Shown here: positions 31,558 through 40,694 of the stretch, piece after piece
Layout: the number at the start of each line of letters is the position of its first letter
Position numbering within the stretch: the first letter of the stretch is position 1
Assembly: GCA_910583765.1 (NCBI GenBank)
Contig: CAJTYS010000011.1
Span: 26,319 to 90,318 of the forward strand
Source: an uncultured Eubacteriales bacterium
GTDB taxonomy: Bacteria > Bacillota > Clostridia > Peptostreptococcales > Anaerovoracaceae
Length of the DNA: 64,000 nucleotides
Reading direction: 5' to 3'
The notes under the pieces: model-generated
The model's database searches: none
The model's input: the letters and a program-made list of their open reading frames with translations, nothing else
Told to the model about the DNA's origin: nothing
Made by a program: the position numbers and the translations under genes

Positions 31558-33499
31558 ATCCTTTTATGGCAGCCTGGCCATCAATAATATCAAAAAGAAC
31601 GCCAGGAATTACGTGCCTTATATGCTCACATGCATGCTCAGCGTGATGATTTTTTACATCATGCTCTCCATTGTCTATAACCCGAACGTGACGAAAATGC
31701 TGGGCGGCGCGTCCCTACGGAGCTTGCTGGGGTTTGGCGTGGGAGTCATCGGATTTTTTTCCGCCATCTTCCTGTTTTATACCAACTCGTTTTTGATCAA
31801 ACAGAGAAAAAGGGAACTGGCTCTGTACAACATTTTGGGCATGGCAAAACGTCATGTGGGAAAAGTTTTCTTTGTGGAAACCCTTATGACTTCGGCGGTT
31901 TCCCTGGTCACAGGGCTTGTGGGCGGATTCATACTAGGAAAGCTGGTGTTCCTGGTGCTGCTGAAACTGATGCAAGTGGAAATTCCCATGGAATACCAAT
32001 TTTCTTTGGACGCGACAATCATGACGATCCTAGTTTACGGAGCGATCTTCATGGCGGTGCTGCTGTGCAATTTAGGAAGAATCAGTTTGTCCAACCCCAT
32101 GGAACTGCTGGCGGGCGGCCGTCAGGGCGAAAAGGAGCCAAAGACCAAATGGGTGCTGGCGTTCCTGGGACTGCTCACCACAGGAATCGGTTATTACATG
32201 GCGATCACAGTGGAATCGCCGCTGAGCGCCCTCTTGGTGTTTTTCATCGCGGTCCTTCTGGTGATCATAGGCACTTATCTGCTCTTTATCGCAGGGAGCA
32301 TCGCATTTTTGAAATTGCTGAGAGCCAATAAAGCTTTTTATTACAAGACAGAGCATTTCACTTCTATTTCCGGCATGCTTTACCGGATGAAGCGAAACGC
32401 CGCGGGCCTTGCCAGCATCTGCATCCTCAGCACCATGGTTTTAGTGACGGTTTCCACCACGGTCTCCCTGCAGGTAGGGGTAGAGGACGTGATCGACCGC
32501 AATATGCCCAATGACCTGCAGATCATGAGTCACCGAGAATTGAGCAAAGAAGAGCAGGATACGCTGGTCGGGCAGGTGAGCGCTGTGCTGAAGAAGAATC
32601 AAGTTTCCCTGGAATACATGAGACATTACACTTATGTTGCCGCCGCTGGCTACAGAGATGACAATCAATTGATGCCAGATGCATCATACACGAAGAATGG
32701 GATGATGGAGATGTATGTGATTCCCCTGTCAGAAAGCTCGATGAGGACCGCTTATGGTTCCTTGAGGCAGGATGAAGTGATCATCGGCGGCGATCAAAAG
32801 GTGGAATCGGATACGGTCATGATCGGGAACCTGGAGTTTAAAGTAAAAGACGGCAGCTCTGATTTCGTAGGAGCCCCGATCGTAGGGTCCATGGCAGAGG
32901 CCTATTATATTCTAGTGGCAGACAAAAGTGTGCAGGACAAAATCGCACAGGAAGTCGGAAAAGAATACAGCTATGAGCGCTTTTTCATAGGCGTGGATAT
33001 TGATGAAAATTCCTGGGATCAGGTCCAAACCGCCGTGGAGGCGCTGAAATCGGATTTGAAGGACGGGGTCGTGGTCGAGGATCGGCTCAGCGTGGCCGCC
33101 GATTTTCATTCCATATATGGCGGGCTGCTGTTCATCGGCATTTTCCTGGGCCTGCTGTTTCTGATGATGACCGTGCTGATCATTTACTACAAACAGATCA
33201 CAGAAGGGCACGAAGACAGCGAACGCTATCAGATCATGCAAAAGGTGGGCATGAGCCTAAGCGAAGTGAAACGTTCCATCAGGAGCCAGATTCTGATCGT
33301 CTTTTTCCTGCCTTTGATCGTAGCCGTGTTCCATGTGGCGGCGGCTTTCAACATGATGAGCAAGCTGCTGATCGCCCTGCAGATCCCAACGGTTTCTTTG
33401 TTCGTGATTTCCACCATAGGCACGCTGCTGGCGTTCGTGGTGATCTACGTGGCTGTGTACAGCGCCACGGCCAGGGAGTATTATAAACTGGTGAAATGA
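31550..33499 (+). CDS. BceB-like FtsX-domain ABC permease
   Basis: 649 residues. The chosen GTG start lies in the end of bceA with CAGGAGG 8 bases upstream. The N-terminus MNKSFYGSLAINNIKKNARNYVPYML is typical of BceB permeases. Four N-terminal helices come first, then more membrane pairs. A large extracellular domain runs from about residue 310 to 520, and three C-terminal helices follow (FIGIFLGLLFLMMTVLIIYY onward). The large domain is the drug- and kinase-sensing part in Bce systems. Confidence 0.9.
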   Translation: MNKSFYGSLAINNIKKNARNYVPYMLTCMLSVMIFYIMLSIVYNPNVTKMLGGASLRSLLGFGVGVIGFFSAIFLFYTNSFLIKQRKRELALYNILGMAKRHVGKVFFVETLMTSAVSLVTGLVGGFILGKLVFLVLLKLMQVEIPMEYQFSLDATIMTILVYGAIFMAVLLCNLGRISLSNPMELLAGGRQGEKEPKTKWVLAFLGLLTTGIGYYMAITVESPLSALLVFFIAVLLVIIGTYLLFIAGSIAFLKLLRANKAFYYKTEHFTSISGMLYRMKRNAAGLASICILSTMVLVTVSTTVSLQVGVEDVIDRNMPNDLQIMSHRELSKEEQDTLVGQVSAVLKKNQVSLEYMRHYTYVAAAGYRDDNQLMPDASYTKNGMMEMYVIPLSESSMRTAYGSLRQDEVIIGGDQKVESDTVMIGNLEFKVKDGSSDFVGAPIVGSMAEAYYILVADKSVQDKIAQEVGKEYSYERFFIGVDIDENSWDQVQTAVEALKSDLKDGVVVEDRLSVAADFHSIYGGLLFIGIFLGLLFLMMTVLIIYYKQITEGHEDSERYQIMQKVGMSLSEVKRSIRSQILIVFFLPLIVAVFHVAAAFNMMSKLLIALQIPTVSLFVISTIGTLLAFVVIYVAVYSATAREYYKLVK

Positions 33500-33531
33500 C
33501 GAATATTATGAAGAAAAGCTGATATTTTCAG

Positions 33532-33560
33532 TTGTGGCTGTCCTGATTTTATCGTATACT
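33532..33560 (+). promoter_or_regulatory. Promoter for the second NSS transporter
   Basis: TTGTGG, 17 bases, TATACT, ending 30 bases before the start codon. Confidence 0.75.
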
Positions 33561-33590
33561 GGTAGGGATATGATAAAGGAGACAGTCAAA

Positions 33591-34961
33591 ATGAAAGAAC
33601 GAGAAACATTTAAATCAAGGATGGGATTTCTGTTCCTTTCGGCAGGATGTGCCATTGGAATCGGAAACGTGTGGCGCTTCCCCTATGTGACGGGAGAAAA
33701 CGGGGGAGGCGCTTTTGTGTTGTTTTATCTCTTGTTTCTGGTAGCCATGGGCGTGCCAGTCATGTCCATGGAATTCGCAGTTGGACGAGCCAGTAAAATG
33801 AGTCCGGTCAAAGCTTACCAGGAGCTGGAAAAACCAGGGCACAAATGGCACCTTCACGGATACGCGGCCCTTGCGGGCAATTACTTGCTGATGATGTTCT
33901 ATACCACGGTGGCAGGCTGGATGCTATACTATTTTTATGGATTTCTTGTTGGAAAATTCACCGGAGCAGGAGCAAGCGACGTGGAGGAAGCTTTTGGACA
34001 GATGATGACAAGCCCCAGCGTCAATGTGGTCTGCATGGTGATCATCGTGGCCCTGGGGATCTTAGTCTGTTCCGCAGGACTGCAAAACGGCGTGGAACGC
34101 ATTACAAAGCCTATGATGCTGGGGCTGCTGTCTTTGATGGTCGTGCTGGCCATTCGAGGGATCACTCTGGAAGGTGGGCTGGAGGGCCTGGGTTTTTATC
34201 TGCTCCCTGATTTTGGAAAAATGGCTGAAATCGGCATTGGGAACGTGATCGTGGCGGCCATGAATCAGGCGTTTTTCACTTTGAGCCTGGGGATCGGCGC
34301 CATGGCCATCTTTGGCAGCTATTTAGGGAAAGATCGCACTTTGATGGGAGAAGCCGCGCATGTGGCGGTGCTGGACACTTTTGTGGCCGTGGTGTCAGGA
34401 CTCATTATCTTTCCAGCCTGCTTTGCCTTCGGTGTCGCGCCGGACAGCGGTCCAAACCTGATTTTCATCACATTGCCCAATGTTTTCACTCATATGATGG
34501 GCGGCAGGCTGTGGGGCTGCCTGTTCTTTCTGTTCATGACCTTCGCAGCGTTTTCCACGGTCCTGGCAGTGTTTGAAAACATCATTGCCTGCAACATGGA
34601 GTTATTGAAGATCAATCGAAAAAAGGCATCCCTGCTCAATCTGGCCCTGCTGATCCTGCTGTCCCTGCCGTGCGCGTTGGGATACAATGTGCTGAGCAGC
34701 ATACAGCCTCTGGGGGAAGGAACCGCGATCTTGGATTTGGAAGATTTTCTGGTGAGCAATATCCTGCTGCCTTTGGGCTCTTTGATCTATCTGGTGTTTT
34801 GCACCTGGAAAGCAGGATGGGGATTTGAAAAGTACAGGAAAGAAGCCAACCAGGGCACGGGCCTGCAGGTGCCAAAATGGATGCGGGCTTATTTGACTTA
34901 CATACTGCCTCTGCTGATTTTCGGCTTGTTCCTCAATGGGATCTGGGGCTATTTCAAATAA
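33591..34961 (+). CDS. NSS-family sodium-dependent transporter
   Basis: 456 residues with TM1 signature CAIGIGNVWRFPYVTGENGG, the TM3 region GYAALAGNYLLMMFYTTVAGWML and TM6-like MNQAFFTLSLGIGAMAIFGSY. The start is the ATG with AAGGAG 9 bases upstream; the longer frame would begin before the -10 box. It is a Na+-coupled amino-acid-type importer. It carries its own promoter and terminator, so it is independent of bceAB although adjacent. Confidence 0.9.
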   Translation: MKERETFKSRMGFLFLSAGCAIGIGNVWRFPYVTGENGGGAFVLFYLLFLVAMGVPVMSMEFAVGRASKMSPVKAYQELEKPGHKWHLHGYAALAGNYLLMMFYTTVAGWMLYYFYGFLVGKFTGAGASDVEEAFGQMMTSPSVNVVCMVIIVALGILVCSAGLQNGVERITKPMMLGLLSLMVVLAIRGITLEGGLEGLGFYLLPDFGKMAEIGIGNVIVAAMNQAFFTLSLGIGAMAIFGSYLGKDRTLMGEAAHVAVLDTFVAVVSGLIIFPACFAFGVAPDSGPNLIFITLPNVFTHMMGGRLWGCLFFLFMTFAAFSTVLAVFENIIACNMELLKINRKKASLLNLALLILLSLPCALGYNVLSSIQPLGEGTAILDLEDFLVSNILLPLGSLIYLVFCTWKAGWGFEKYRKEANQGTGLQVPKWMRAYLTYILPLLIFGLFLNGIWGYFK

Positions 34962-34963
34962 TG

Positions 34964-35006
34964 AAAAGACTTATCCATGTTTTTTCCGTGGATAGGTCTT
35001 CTTTTA
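34964..35006 (+). terminator. Rho-independent terminator after the NSS gene
   Basis: AAGACTTATCCA and TGGATAGGTCTT pair (one G-U) around a T-rich loop, followed by CTTTTAT. Confidence 0.85.
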
Positions 35007-35042
35007 TCCTGTGATTCATAAAAAAGAAAGAGGTATCATGAT

Positions 35043-35606
35043 ATGAGTTTATGGGGATTGTTTCTCATCGCCGTGGGGCTGTCCATGGATGCTTTTGCCG
35101 TTTCTATCTGCAAGGGATTATCCGTGCGGCGGGTGCGGATCAAACACGTTATTATTACAGGACTGTATTTCGGGGGCTTTCAAGCACTGATGCCTTTGCT
35201 GGGCTATTTGCTGGGAAAACAGTTTCAGTCCCTGATCACCAATATCGACCATTGGATCGCCTTTGCGCTGCTGGCGCTGATCGGTCTCAACATGATTCGG
35301 GAAGCCAGAGGCGGGGGAGAAGAAGATCTCAACGACTCTTTCGGGGTCAAGACCATGCTTCCCCTGGCTGTGGCCACAAGCATTGACGCCTTGACCGTGG
35401 GCATCACCTTCGCATTTTTGAAAGTACAGATCGTGCCGGCGGTTTCCTTTATTGGGGTGACGACTTTCGCGCTGTCTGCCGCGGGCCTTTGGATCGGGAA
35501 TGTCTTTGGGGCCCGCTATAAGGCTAGAGCAGAGTTTTTCGGAGGCATTGTGCTGATCCTCATGGGCGCGAAGATCCTGCTGGAACATTTGGGGGTGATG
35601 GGCTAG
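35043..35606 (+). CDS. mntP: Manganese efflux pump MntP
   Basis: 187 residues with six hydrophobic segments in two repeats. The repeat motif LSMDAFAVSICKGL at the start and VATSIDALTVGITFAF in the second half carries the conserved membrane Asp residues. AAGAGG lies 9 bases before the ATG. The stop codon abuts the ATG of the next response regulator, so mntP leads or joins a five-gene operon. No yybP-ykoY Mn riboswitch fits in the short leader. Confidence 0.93.
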   Translation: MSLWGLFLIAVGLSMDAFAVSICKGLSVRRVRIKHVIITGLYFGGFQALMPLLGYLLGKQFQSLITNIDHWIAFALLALIGLNMIREARGGGEEDLNDSFGVKTMLPLAVATSIDALTVGITFAFLKVQIVPAVSFIGVTTFALSAAGLWIGNVFGARYKARAEFFGGIVLILMGAKILLEHLGVMG

Positions 35607-36281
35607 ATGGAAAAGCTGCTGATCATTGAAGATGACAGAGATCTAAGGGAAGGCTTGGAATTCGCCTTTTCTGCGGAAGGCTATGAAGTCCTTGGCGCGG
35701 GAAGCGTTGAAAAGGCAAGGGGATGTTTGCGGGAAGCTGACTGCAAGGGCATTATATTGGACTGCGGCCTGCCTGATGGGAATGGATTTGATTTTTGCCA
35801 GGAAATCAGGCACACCTCGGAGATCCCCATTCTGATGCTGACTGCCAGAGATTCGGAGCTGGATGAAGTAAAGGCCTTGGAATTAGGCGTCAATGACTAT
35901 ATGTCAAAGCCCTTCTCCGTGGCGGTTTTAAAAGCGCGGGTGAAAAAAATGCTCAAAACCCAGGACCATGTTGTATTGGAATCAGGAGTCATGCGCATGG
36001 ACCTTTCTGCCTGCAAAGTGGAAAAGGAAGGCAAAGAGATCGAACTCAGCGCCATAGAATTCAAACTGCTGGCCTATTTCCTGGGAAACAAAGGGCTGAT
36101 CTTATCAAAGGAACAGATCTTGGAGCAGATTTGGGAAAAGGATGGTCAGTTCGTTGATGATAACATTGTTTCCGTGAACATCACCAGGCTGCGCAAGAAA
36201 ATCGAAGAAGATCCCAAACACCCACAGCGACTCAAAACCGTACATGGGATGGGGTATATCTGGAAAGAGGACGCTTTATGA
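35607..36281 (+). CDS. OmpR-family response regulator
   Basis: 224 residues. The receiver has IIEDDRDLRE, phospho-Asp in IILDCGLPDGNGFDF and Lys in YMSKPFS. The winged helix ends in KTVHGMGYIWKED. The ribosome site GGGGGTG lies in the end of mntP, and the ATG follows the mntP stop directly. It pairs with the kinase that overlaps it by 4 bases and probably controls the following ABC genes. Confidence 0.9.
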   Translation: MEKLLIIEDDRDLREGLEFAFSAEGYEVLGAGSVEKARGCLREADCKGIILDCGLPDGNGFDFCQEIRHTSEIPILMLTARDSELDEVKALELGVNDYMSKPFSVAVLKARVKKMLKTQDHVVLESGVMRMDLSACKVEKEGKEIELSAIEFKLLAYFLGNKGLILSKEQILEQIWEKDGQFVDDNIVSVNITRLRKKIEEDPKHPQRLKTVHGMGYIWKEDAL

Positions 36282-37192
36282 TACACATTGTTTTAGGCGT
36301 GATCGTCTTATGGGCAGCTGCTGCCACCATTATGCTGCCAATCCTCGTTAGCCGGAACAGGAGGGCGTGGCGCAGGCTGGATGAAATGTTGGAACGCGTC
36401 ATAGAAGGGCGAAGTTTTGAGGATGTTACTTTTGATGAACGGGAATTGTCTCTGATTTCCAACCGATTGCAGACCATCTCCCGCAAACTGGCCGTGGAAG
36501 TGGACAGGGCCAACCGAGAAAAGGAGCAGGTGAAACAACTGGTTTCCAACATCTCCCACCAGCTCAAGACGCCTCTGGCAAATGTGATGATGTACGAAGA
36601 ATTGCTGGAAAGCAGGGATTTGACAGGAGAACAGAAAACGGTTTTCACCCAAAAGCTGAGAAATCAGACAGAGAAGATCGACTGGCTGCTGCGTTCCCTC
36701 TTCAAAATGACCAAGCTGGAGCAAAATGCCATGGAATTCCAGATCAGAGAGGCCAGCATCCAGGAAACCATAAAGGCAGCCATCCATGTGGTTTATGAAA
36801 AAGCATTCCAAAAAGGCATTGAGATTCGCGCTGATGGATTTGATGACATCCAGCTGCTGCATGATCCCAGGTGGACTTCGGAGGTCTTTGAGAATTTATT
36901 GGAAAACGCCATCAAATACACAAAGGGGGCGGGGATCATCCGGCTTTCTTTGCAGCGCCTGGAAAACTACAGCGTGATTCATGTGGCGGACCATGGCATA
37001 GGGATTCCTGGGCATGAGCTTCCCTATGTGTTCGACCGCTTTTATCGGGGAAAAGAAGCAGAAGGAACAGAAGGATCAGGGATCGGTCTTTATTTATCAA
37101 AACTGATCTTGGAACAGGAAAAGGGATACATGACCGTCAAGTCTAGGGCGGGTCAGGGCAGCACCTTTTCAGTGTTCTTACAAAACTGTTAG
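36278..37192 (+). CDS. Sensor histidine kinase
   Basis: 304 residues with a single clear N-terminal membrane helix (IVLGVIVLWAAAATIMLPIL) and no large sensor domain. The H box is VSNISHQLKTPLANVMMYEE, N box LENAIKYTKGAG, G1 VADHGIGIPG and G2 GSGIGLYLSK. The short input region suggests a signal from the membrane or the partner transporter. An 80-bp gap separates it from the ABC ATPase. Confidence 0.9.
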   Translation: MIHIVLGVIVLWAAAATIMLPILVSRNRRAWRRLDEMLERVIEGRSFEDVTFDERELSLISNRLQTISRKLAVEVDRANREKEQVKQLVSNISHQLKTPLANVMMYEELLESRDLTGEQKTVFTQKLRNQTEKIDWLLRSLFKMTKLEQNAMEFQIREASIQETIKAAIHVVYEKAFQKGIEIRADGFDDIQLLHDPRWTSEVFENLLENAIKYTKGAGIIRLSLQRLENYSVIHVADHGIGIPGHELPYVFDRFYRGKEAEGTEGSGIGLYLSKLILEQEKGYMTVKSRAGQGSTFSVFLQNC

Positions 37193-37271
37193 ATTTTTTT
37201 GCTTCTGTGTAGGATTTCCGCAAAAAACATAGGCTAATATGAAATCATCAACTGAAAGGAGGAGAGATTTC

Positions 37272-37967
37272 ATGATCGTGTTAGACGTGAAACAAGTAAG
37301 CAAAGCCTATGGAGAAGGAGAAAACCAGGTTCAGGCCCTAAAGAAAGTGGATTTTCAAATGGAGCAAGGAGAGTTTGTGGCCTTGCTGGGCGCTTCTGGT
37401 TCTGGAAAAAGCACGCTGCTCAATGTGATCGGCGGACTGGACACTGTCACAGAGGGGAACATCGTGATTCAGGGGCAGAACATTGCCAAGCTGCGGCGAA
37501 AAGAACTGGCGATTTTCCGCAGAAGGAACATTGGATTCATTTTTCAGGATTATAGCTTGATGCCAGTGCTGAATGTATATGACAATGTGGCTCTGCCAGT
37601 ATCTTTGGATAAAGGCAGGCACATGGACCATTCTTTTATCGAAAGGCTGCTGAAAGATCTGAAAATATGGGACAAGCGGACCAAGTTCCCCAGAGAATTG
37701 TCGGGCGGCCAGCAGCAGAGGGTGGCCATTGCCAGGGCGCTGGCAAACAAACCGGCATTGGTGCTTGCGGATGAACCCACGGGCAATCTGGATTCCAAGA
37801 CTACCAATGATGTGTTGGGTCTTTTGAAAGCAAGCGGGAGACAGTACAACCAGACCATCCTCATGGTCACTCACAATGAAATCATCGCCCAAAGCTGTGA
37901 CTGGATCGCGCGCATGGAAGACGGCGTTCTTTCCAGCAAGAGGGAAGGCGGTGAGCTTCATGGGTAA
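37272..37967 (+). CDS. MacB/LolD-type ABC transporter ATPase
   Basis: 231 residues: Walker A GASGSGKST, Q-loop FIFQDYSLMP, signature LSGGQQQRVAIARAL, Walker B VLADEP and H-loop MVTHN. The start was chosen for AGGAGGAGAG 7 bases upstream; an ATG 11 codons earlier has none. It overlaps the permease gene by 8 bases (ATGGGTAA). It powers the large FtsX-type permease next to it. Confidence 0.92.
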   Translation: MIVLDVKQVSKAYGEGENQVQALKKVDFQMEQGEFVALLGASGSGKSTLLNVIGGLDTVTEGNIVIQGQNIAKLRRKELAIFRRRNIGFIFQDYSLMPVLNVYDNVALPVSLDKGRHMDHSFIERLLKDLKIWDKRTKFPRELSGGQQQRVAIARALANKPALVLADEPTGNLDSKTTNDVLGLLKASGRQYNQTILMVTHNEIIAQSCDWIARMEDGVLSSKREGGELHG

Positions 37968-40560
37968 CTGTGTCAAGCTGGCGGTTTCCTATATCCGCTG
38001 CTACTGGAGACAAGCCTTTGTTCTATTTTTGGGCATTTCCATGTCCGTGCTGCTTTTGAGCGGAATCGCCTCTCTCATGTACAGCCAGCGCATGGCGGAT
38101 TATGAAAACGCCAAAGAGGAATACGGCAGATGGGATTATCGGATACCGATCTCTGAAAATCATCCAGACAAGGCTAGCGTCACTATGGCAGGCAATGATT
38201 TTCAAGTAGGGCGCATTGGCTATTTCTGTTCCTATCCTCTTGCGGATCCACAGAAAGAAATCAGGCTCTGTTATGGGGACAGGGATTATCTGAAATTGAC
38301 AGGCCGGACCCTGCTGGAGGGCAGATACCCAAAAAAGGCAGGAGAGATCGCGCTGGATGATTACGGGCTTCATAATCTGGAGGCAGAGCATGAACTGGGA
38401 AGCAAGCTGGAGCTTGGGGGAAAGTCCTACCAGTTGACAGGCATCCTTTCAGAAGGGGCGAAAACAGACAGCACCGCGATCATGACATTCGCGGGCAAAG
38501 AAGCTTTTCAGGACAGTCAGAATCGAGAAATGGAAGCCTTTTATTATCTGTCCTTTGCTGAAGGCAAGGATATTTACAGGCAATTCGATGCTTTTGTGAA
38601 AGAAAATCATATCCAACATCCGGGCTTGAATGTGAACGATGGCACTGCGTCTTACACAGGGGCAAAGCCAAAGGAACGGATTGTACAGATTGTACAGACT
38701 GCGTCTCGCCTGCCAGAAGGCAGATTGATTTACTTGATGGGAACCCTGAACAATAACAACGATCTTTTATACAACATGGTCCTGGCTGTGATCTTTCTGT
38801 TTGGAGGATTCATGATTTTCAGCATTTTTCAGGTGATCGCAGAGAAGAGAATCAGCCAATATGGAATGCTGGAAGTGCTTGGCGCAGGGCCAAAACAGCT
38901 GTTTGCCAGTCTGTTGATAGAATTGATTCTGATTTTTCTGCCTGGGTATCTGGCAGGTAATGTTTTGGGAAACCTGCTGGCAAGGCTCCTTTATTCAGGA
39001 ACATTCAGAGTGGATGCCCATGTGTTTTGTTTGGGATTTTTGGCCTTTGGCCTGTTTCTGGTGATCTGCTGCGTCCTGGTTTCTCGGAACATGAGAAGAT
39101 ACACTCAGGCGGAAAAGATGAAACAGCCCTCCGGTAGGATGAGCCGGAAGATCCGCAGCAGGAAAAGGCGGGATCTCACATGGATCCTCAGCAAGCGATT
39201 CTTGCTGGAAAGGCGGTCTAGCTTCATTAGAGTGGTGATTTCCCTTTCACTAGGCGGCGTTTTGCTGGCCTGCACCAGTTATGTGGCTGACAATGCCAAG
39301 GAAAACAATGCCCATGCCATGGTAACGGATCAAGGGCTTTACACGGATATTTCCATAGCCATTGAAGATGATGATCTGGGAAAGATCATTCCTGCCAAGG
39401 TCGCGGCGGACATGCGGGCAAATTATGAGGAAAAAGGGATCAAAGAGTTTTTCCCGATTTCTTATACCCTGGGCGAGATTCCTTTGCGGGATGGAAAATT
39501 CCAGTGGACGGAGTTTTATCCGGAAGTGGCTGAAAATCCGCTGCCAGACGAGAGGCCGGATCCTGCGATCATGGAAAAATATGGCGGGATCGCCACCAAG
39601 CAGGGCAAAGATGATTTCAAGTTAAAAGTAAATGTATATGGGTATGAGCAAGCGCAGCTCGCGGATCTGTCCGATTATGTGCTGGAAGGATCCATCCAGC
39701 CGAGGCGCATGGCAGCTAAGAATCAGGTTGTGCTGAAGACTTTGATGGACGGCGGCGGGTACTACAATGGAATCCGCATAAAACCAGGCGATTCTATTAC
39801 CTTGAAGGTTCCCAAAGAACCTGGGGATCAGGATCCACAGCTGCTGAAATTCCAGGCAGGCGAAGGACATTATGTGGAACAGGAGTTTGAGGTGGCTGCG
39901 TTGGTGAGCAGATGCGTGGGAGAAAACGATGCGTTCATTGGTTCAGGGCCAAGCGTGGTGAGTGTCATCATGCCGCAGCAGATGATGGAATCGCGTTTGG
40001 GGGTCACGGATTACAACAGCTTGCATATCAATGTGGCAGAGTCATATGACAGTCAGCAGGTTATCAATGGGATCAGGCCCATGCTGGCCGGTCTGCGGCA
40101 GTGCGTCATACACGACTACAGCGGCAGCATTGAAAAGAAGAACCAGCTTTTGACGCAGAAAACGTATTTTTTTTACGGCATCGGGGTCCTATTATTTTTA
40201 ATCAGCCTGCTGCATGCCATGAATAGCATGAAGCATCAGATCCAGTCGCGGCAATATGAATTCGGGGTCCTGCGGGCCATGGGGATCACAGAGCGGCGAT
40301 TCTGCGGGATGCTGGTCAGACAAGGTCTTTTTTATGGGTTAGCCGCCAGTGCCTGCATGCTCCTTTTGACCATTGTCTGTCAAGTTGTGTTGGCAGAGAT
40401 TTTACAGCATATTGTCCGCTATATCATTGTCAATGCGAATCTCCCGCTGCTTCCTTGCCTGATCATGATGTGTGTCAACACAGCAGCCTGCGTGATTATG
40501 ATGCTGGTGTCAGGGAATGGATTGCTGCGACAGAAGGTGGTAGATGCGTTGAAAGGGTGA
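37960..40560 (+). CDS. Large FtsX-family ABC permease
   Basis: 866 residues; the ATG overlaps the end of the ATPase gene. The N-terminal helix (RQAFVLFLGISMSVLLLSGI) is followed by a large extracytoplasmic domain to about residue 265. A cluster of three helices comes next (LVFIF-type around 280-380), then a second extracytoplasmic domain from about 445, and three final helices (YFFYGIGVLLFLISLL onward). This doubled layout is common for permeases next to VncRS-like systems in Firmicutes. Likely role: export of, or response to, a membrane-active peptide. Confidence 0.88.
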   Translation: MGNCVKLAVSYIRCYWRQAFVLFLGISMSVLLLSGIASLMYSQRMADYENAKEEYGRWDYRIPISENHPDKASVTMAGNDFQVGRIGYFCSYPLADPQKEIRLCYGDRDYLKLTGRTLLEGRYPKKAGEIALDDYGLHNLEAEHELGSKLELGGKSYQLTGILSEGAKTDSTAIMTFAGKEAFQDSQNREMEAFYYLSFAEGKDIYRQFDAFVKENHIQHPGLNVNDGTASYTGAKPKERIVQIVQTASRLPEGRLIYLMGTLNNNNDLLYNMVLAVIFLFGGFMIFSIFQVIAEKRISQYGMLEVLGAGPKQLFASLLIELILIFLPGYLAGNVLGNLLARLLYSGTFRVDAHVFCLGFLAFGLFLVICCVLVSRNMRRYTQAEKMKQPSGRMSRKIRSRKRRDLTWILSKRFLLERRSSFIRVVISLSLGGVLLACTSYVADNAKENNAHAMVTDQGLYTDISIAIEDDDLGKIIPAKVAADMRANYEEKGIKEFFPISYTLGEIPLRDGKFQWTEFYPEVAENPLPDERPDPAIMEKYGGIATKQGKDDFKLKVNVYGYEQAQLADLSDYVLEGSIQPRRMAAKNQVVLKTLMDGGGYYNGIRIKPGDSITLKVPKEPGDQDPQLLKFQAGEGHYVEQEFEVAALVSRCVGENDAFIGSGPSVVSVIMPQQMMESRLGVTDYNSLHINVAESYDSQQVINGIRPMLAGLRQCVIHDYSGSIEKKNQLLTQKTYFFYGIGVLLFLISLLHAMNSMKHQIQSRQYEFGVLRAMGITERRFCGMLVRQGLFYGLAASACMLLLTIVCQVVLAEILQHIVRYIIVNANLPLLPCLIMMCVNTAACVIMMLVSGNGLLRQKVVDALKG

Positions 40561-40694
40561 AAGTTGGCAATTGAACATCTTGGACTAAGAATTGAATTTC
40601 CATTTGACATTTTCCGACTTTCCCATTACTCTATAATTTAGGCATTATATGAAAGAAAGATTTCAGTCTATTTGTATGGAGAAAGAGGAACATT

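Noticed and set aside
34962..35042. yybP-ykoY manganese riboswitch upstream of mntP
   Set aside because: The gap is only 81 bases and is mostly filled by the terminator of the previous gene.
40598..40636. TTGACA...TATAAT promoter before sstT
   Set aside because: Both boxes are good, but the spacing is about 22 bases, too long for a standard promoter; the true -35 is unclear.
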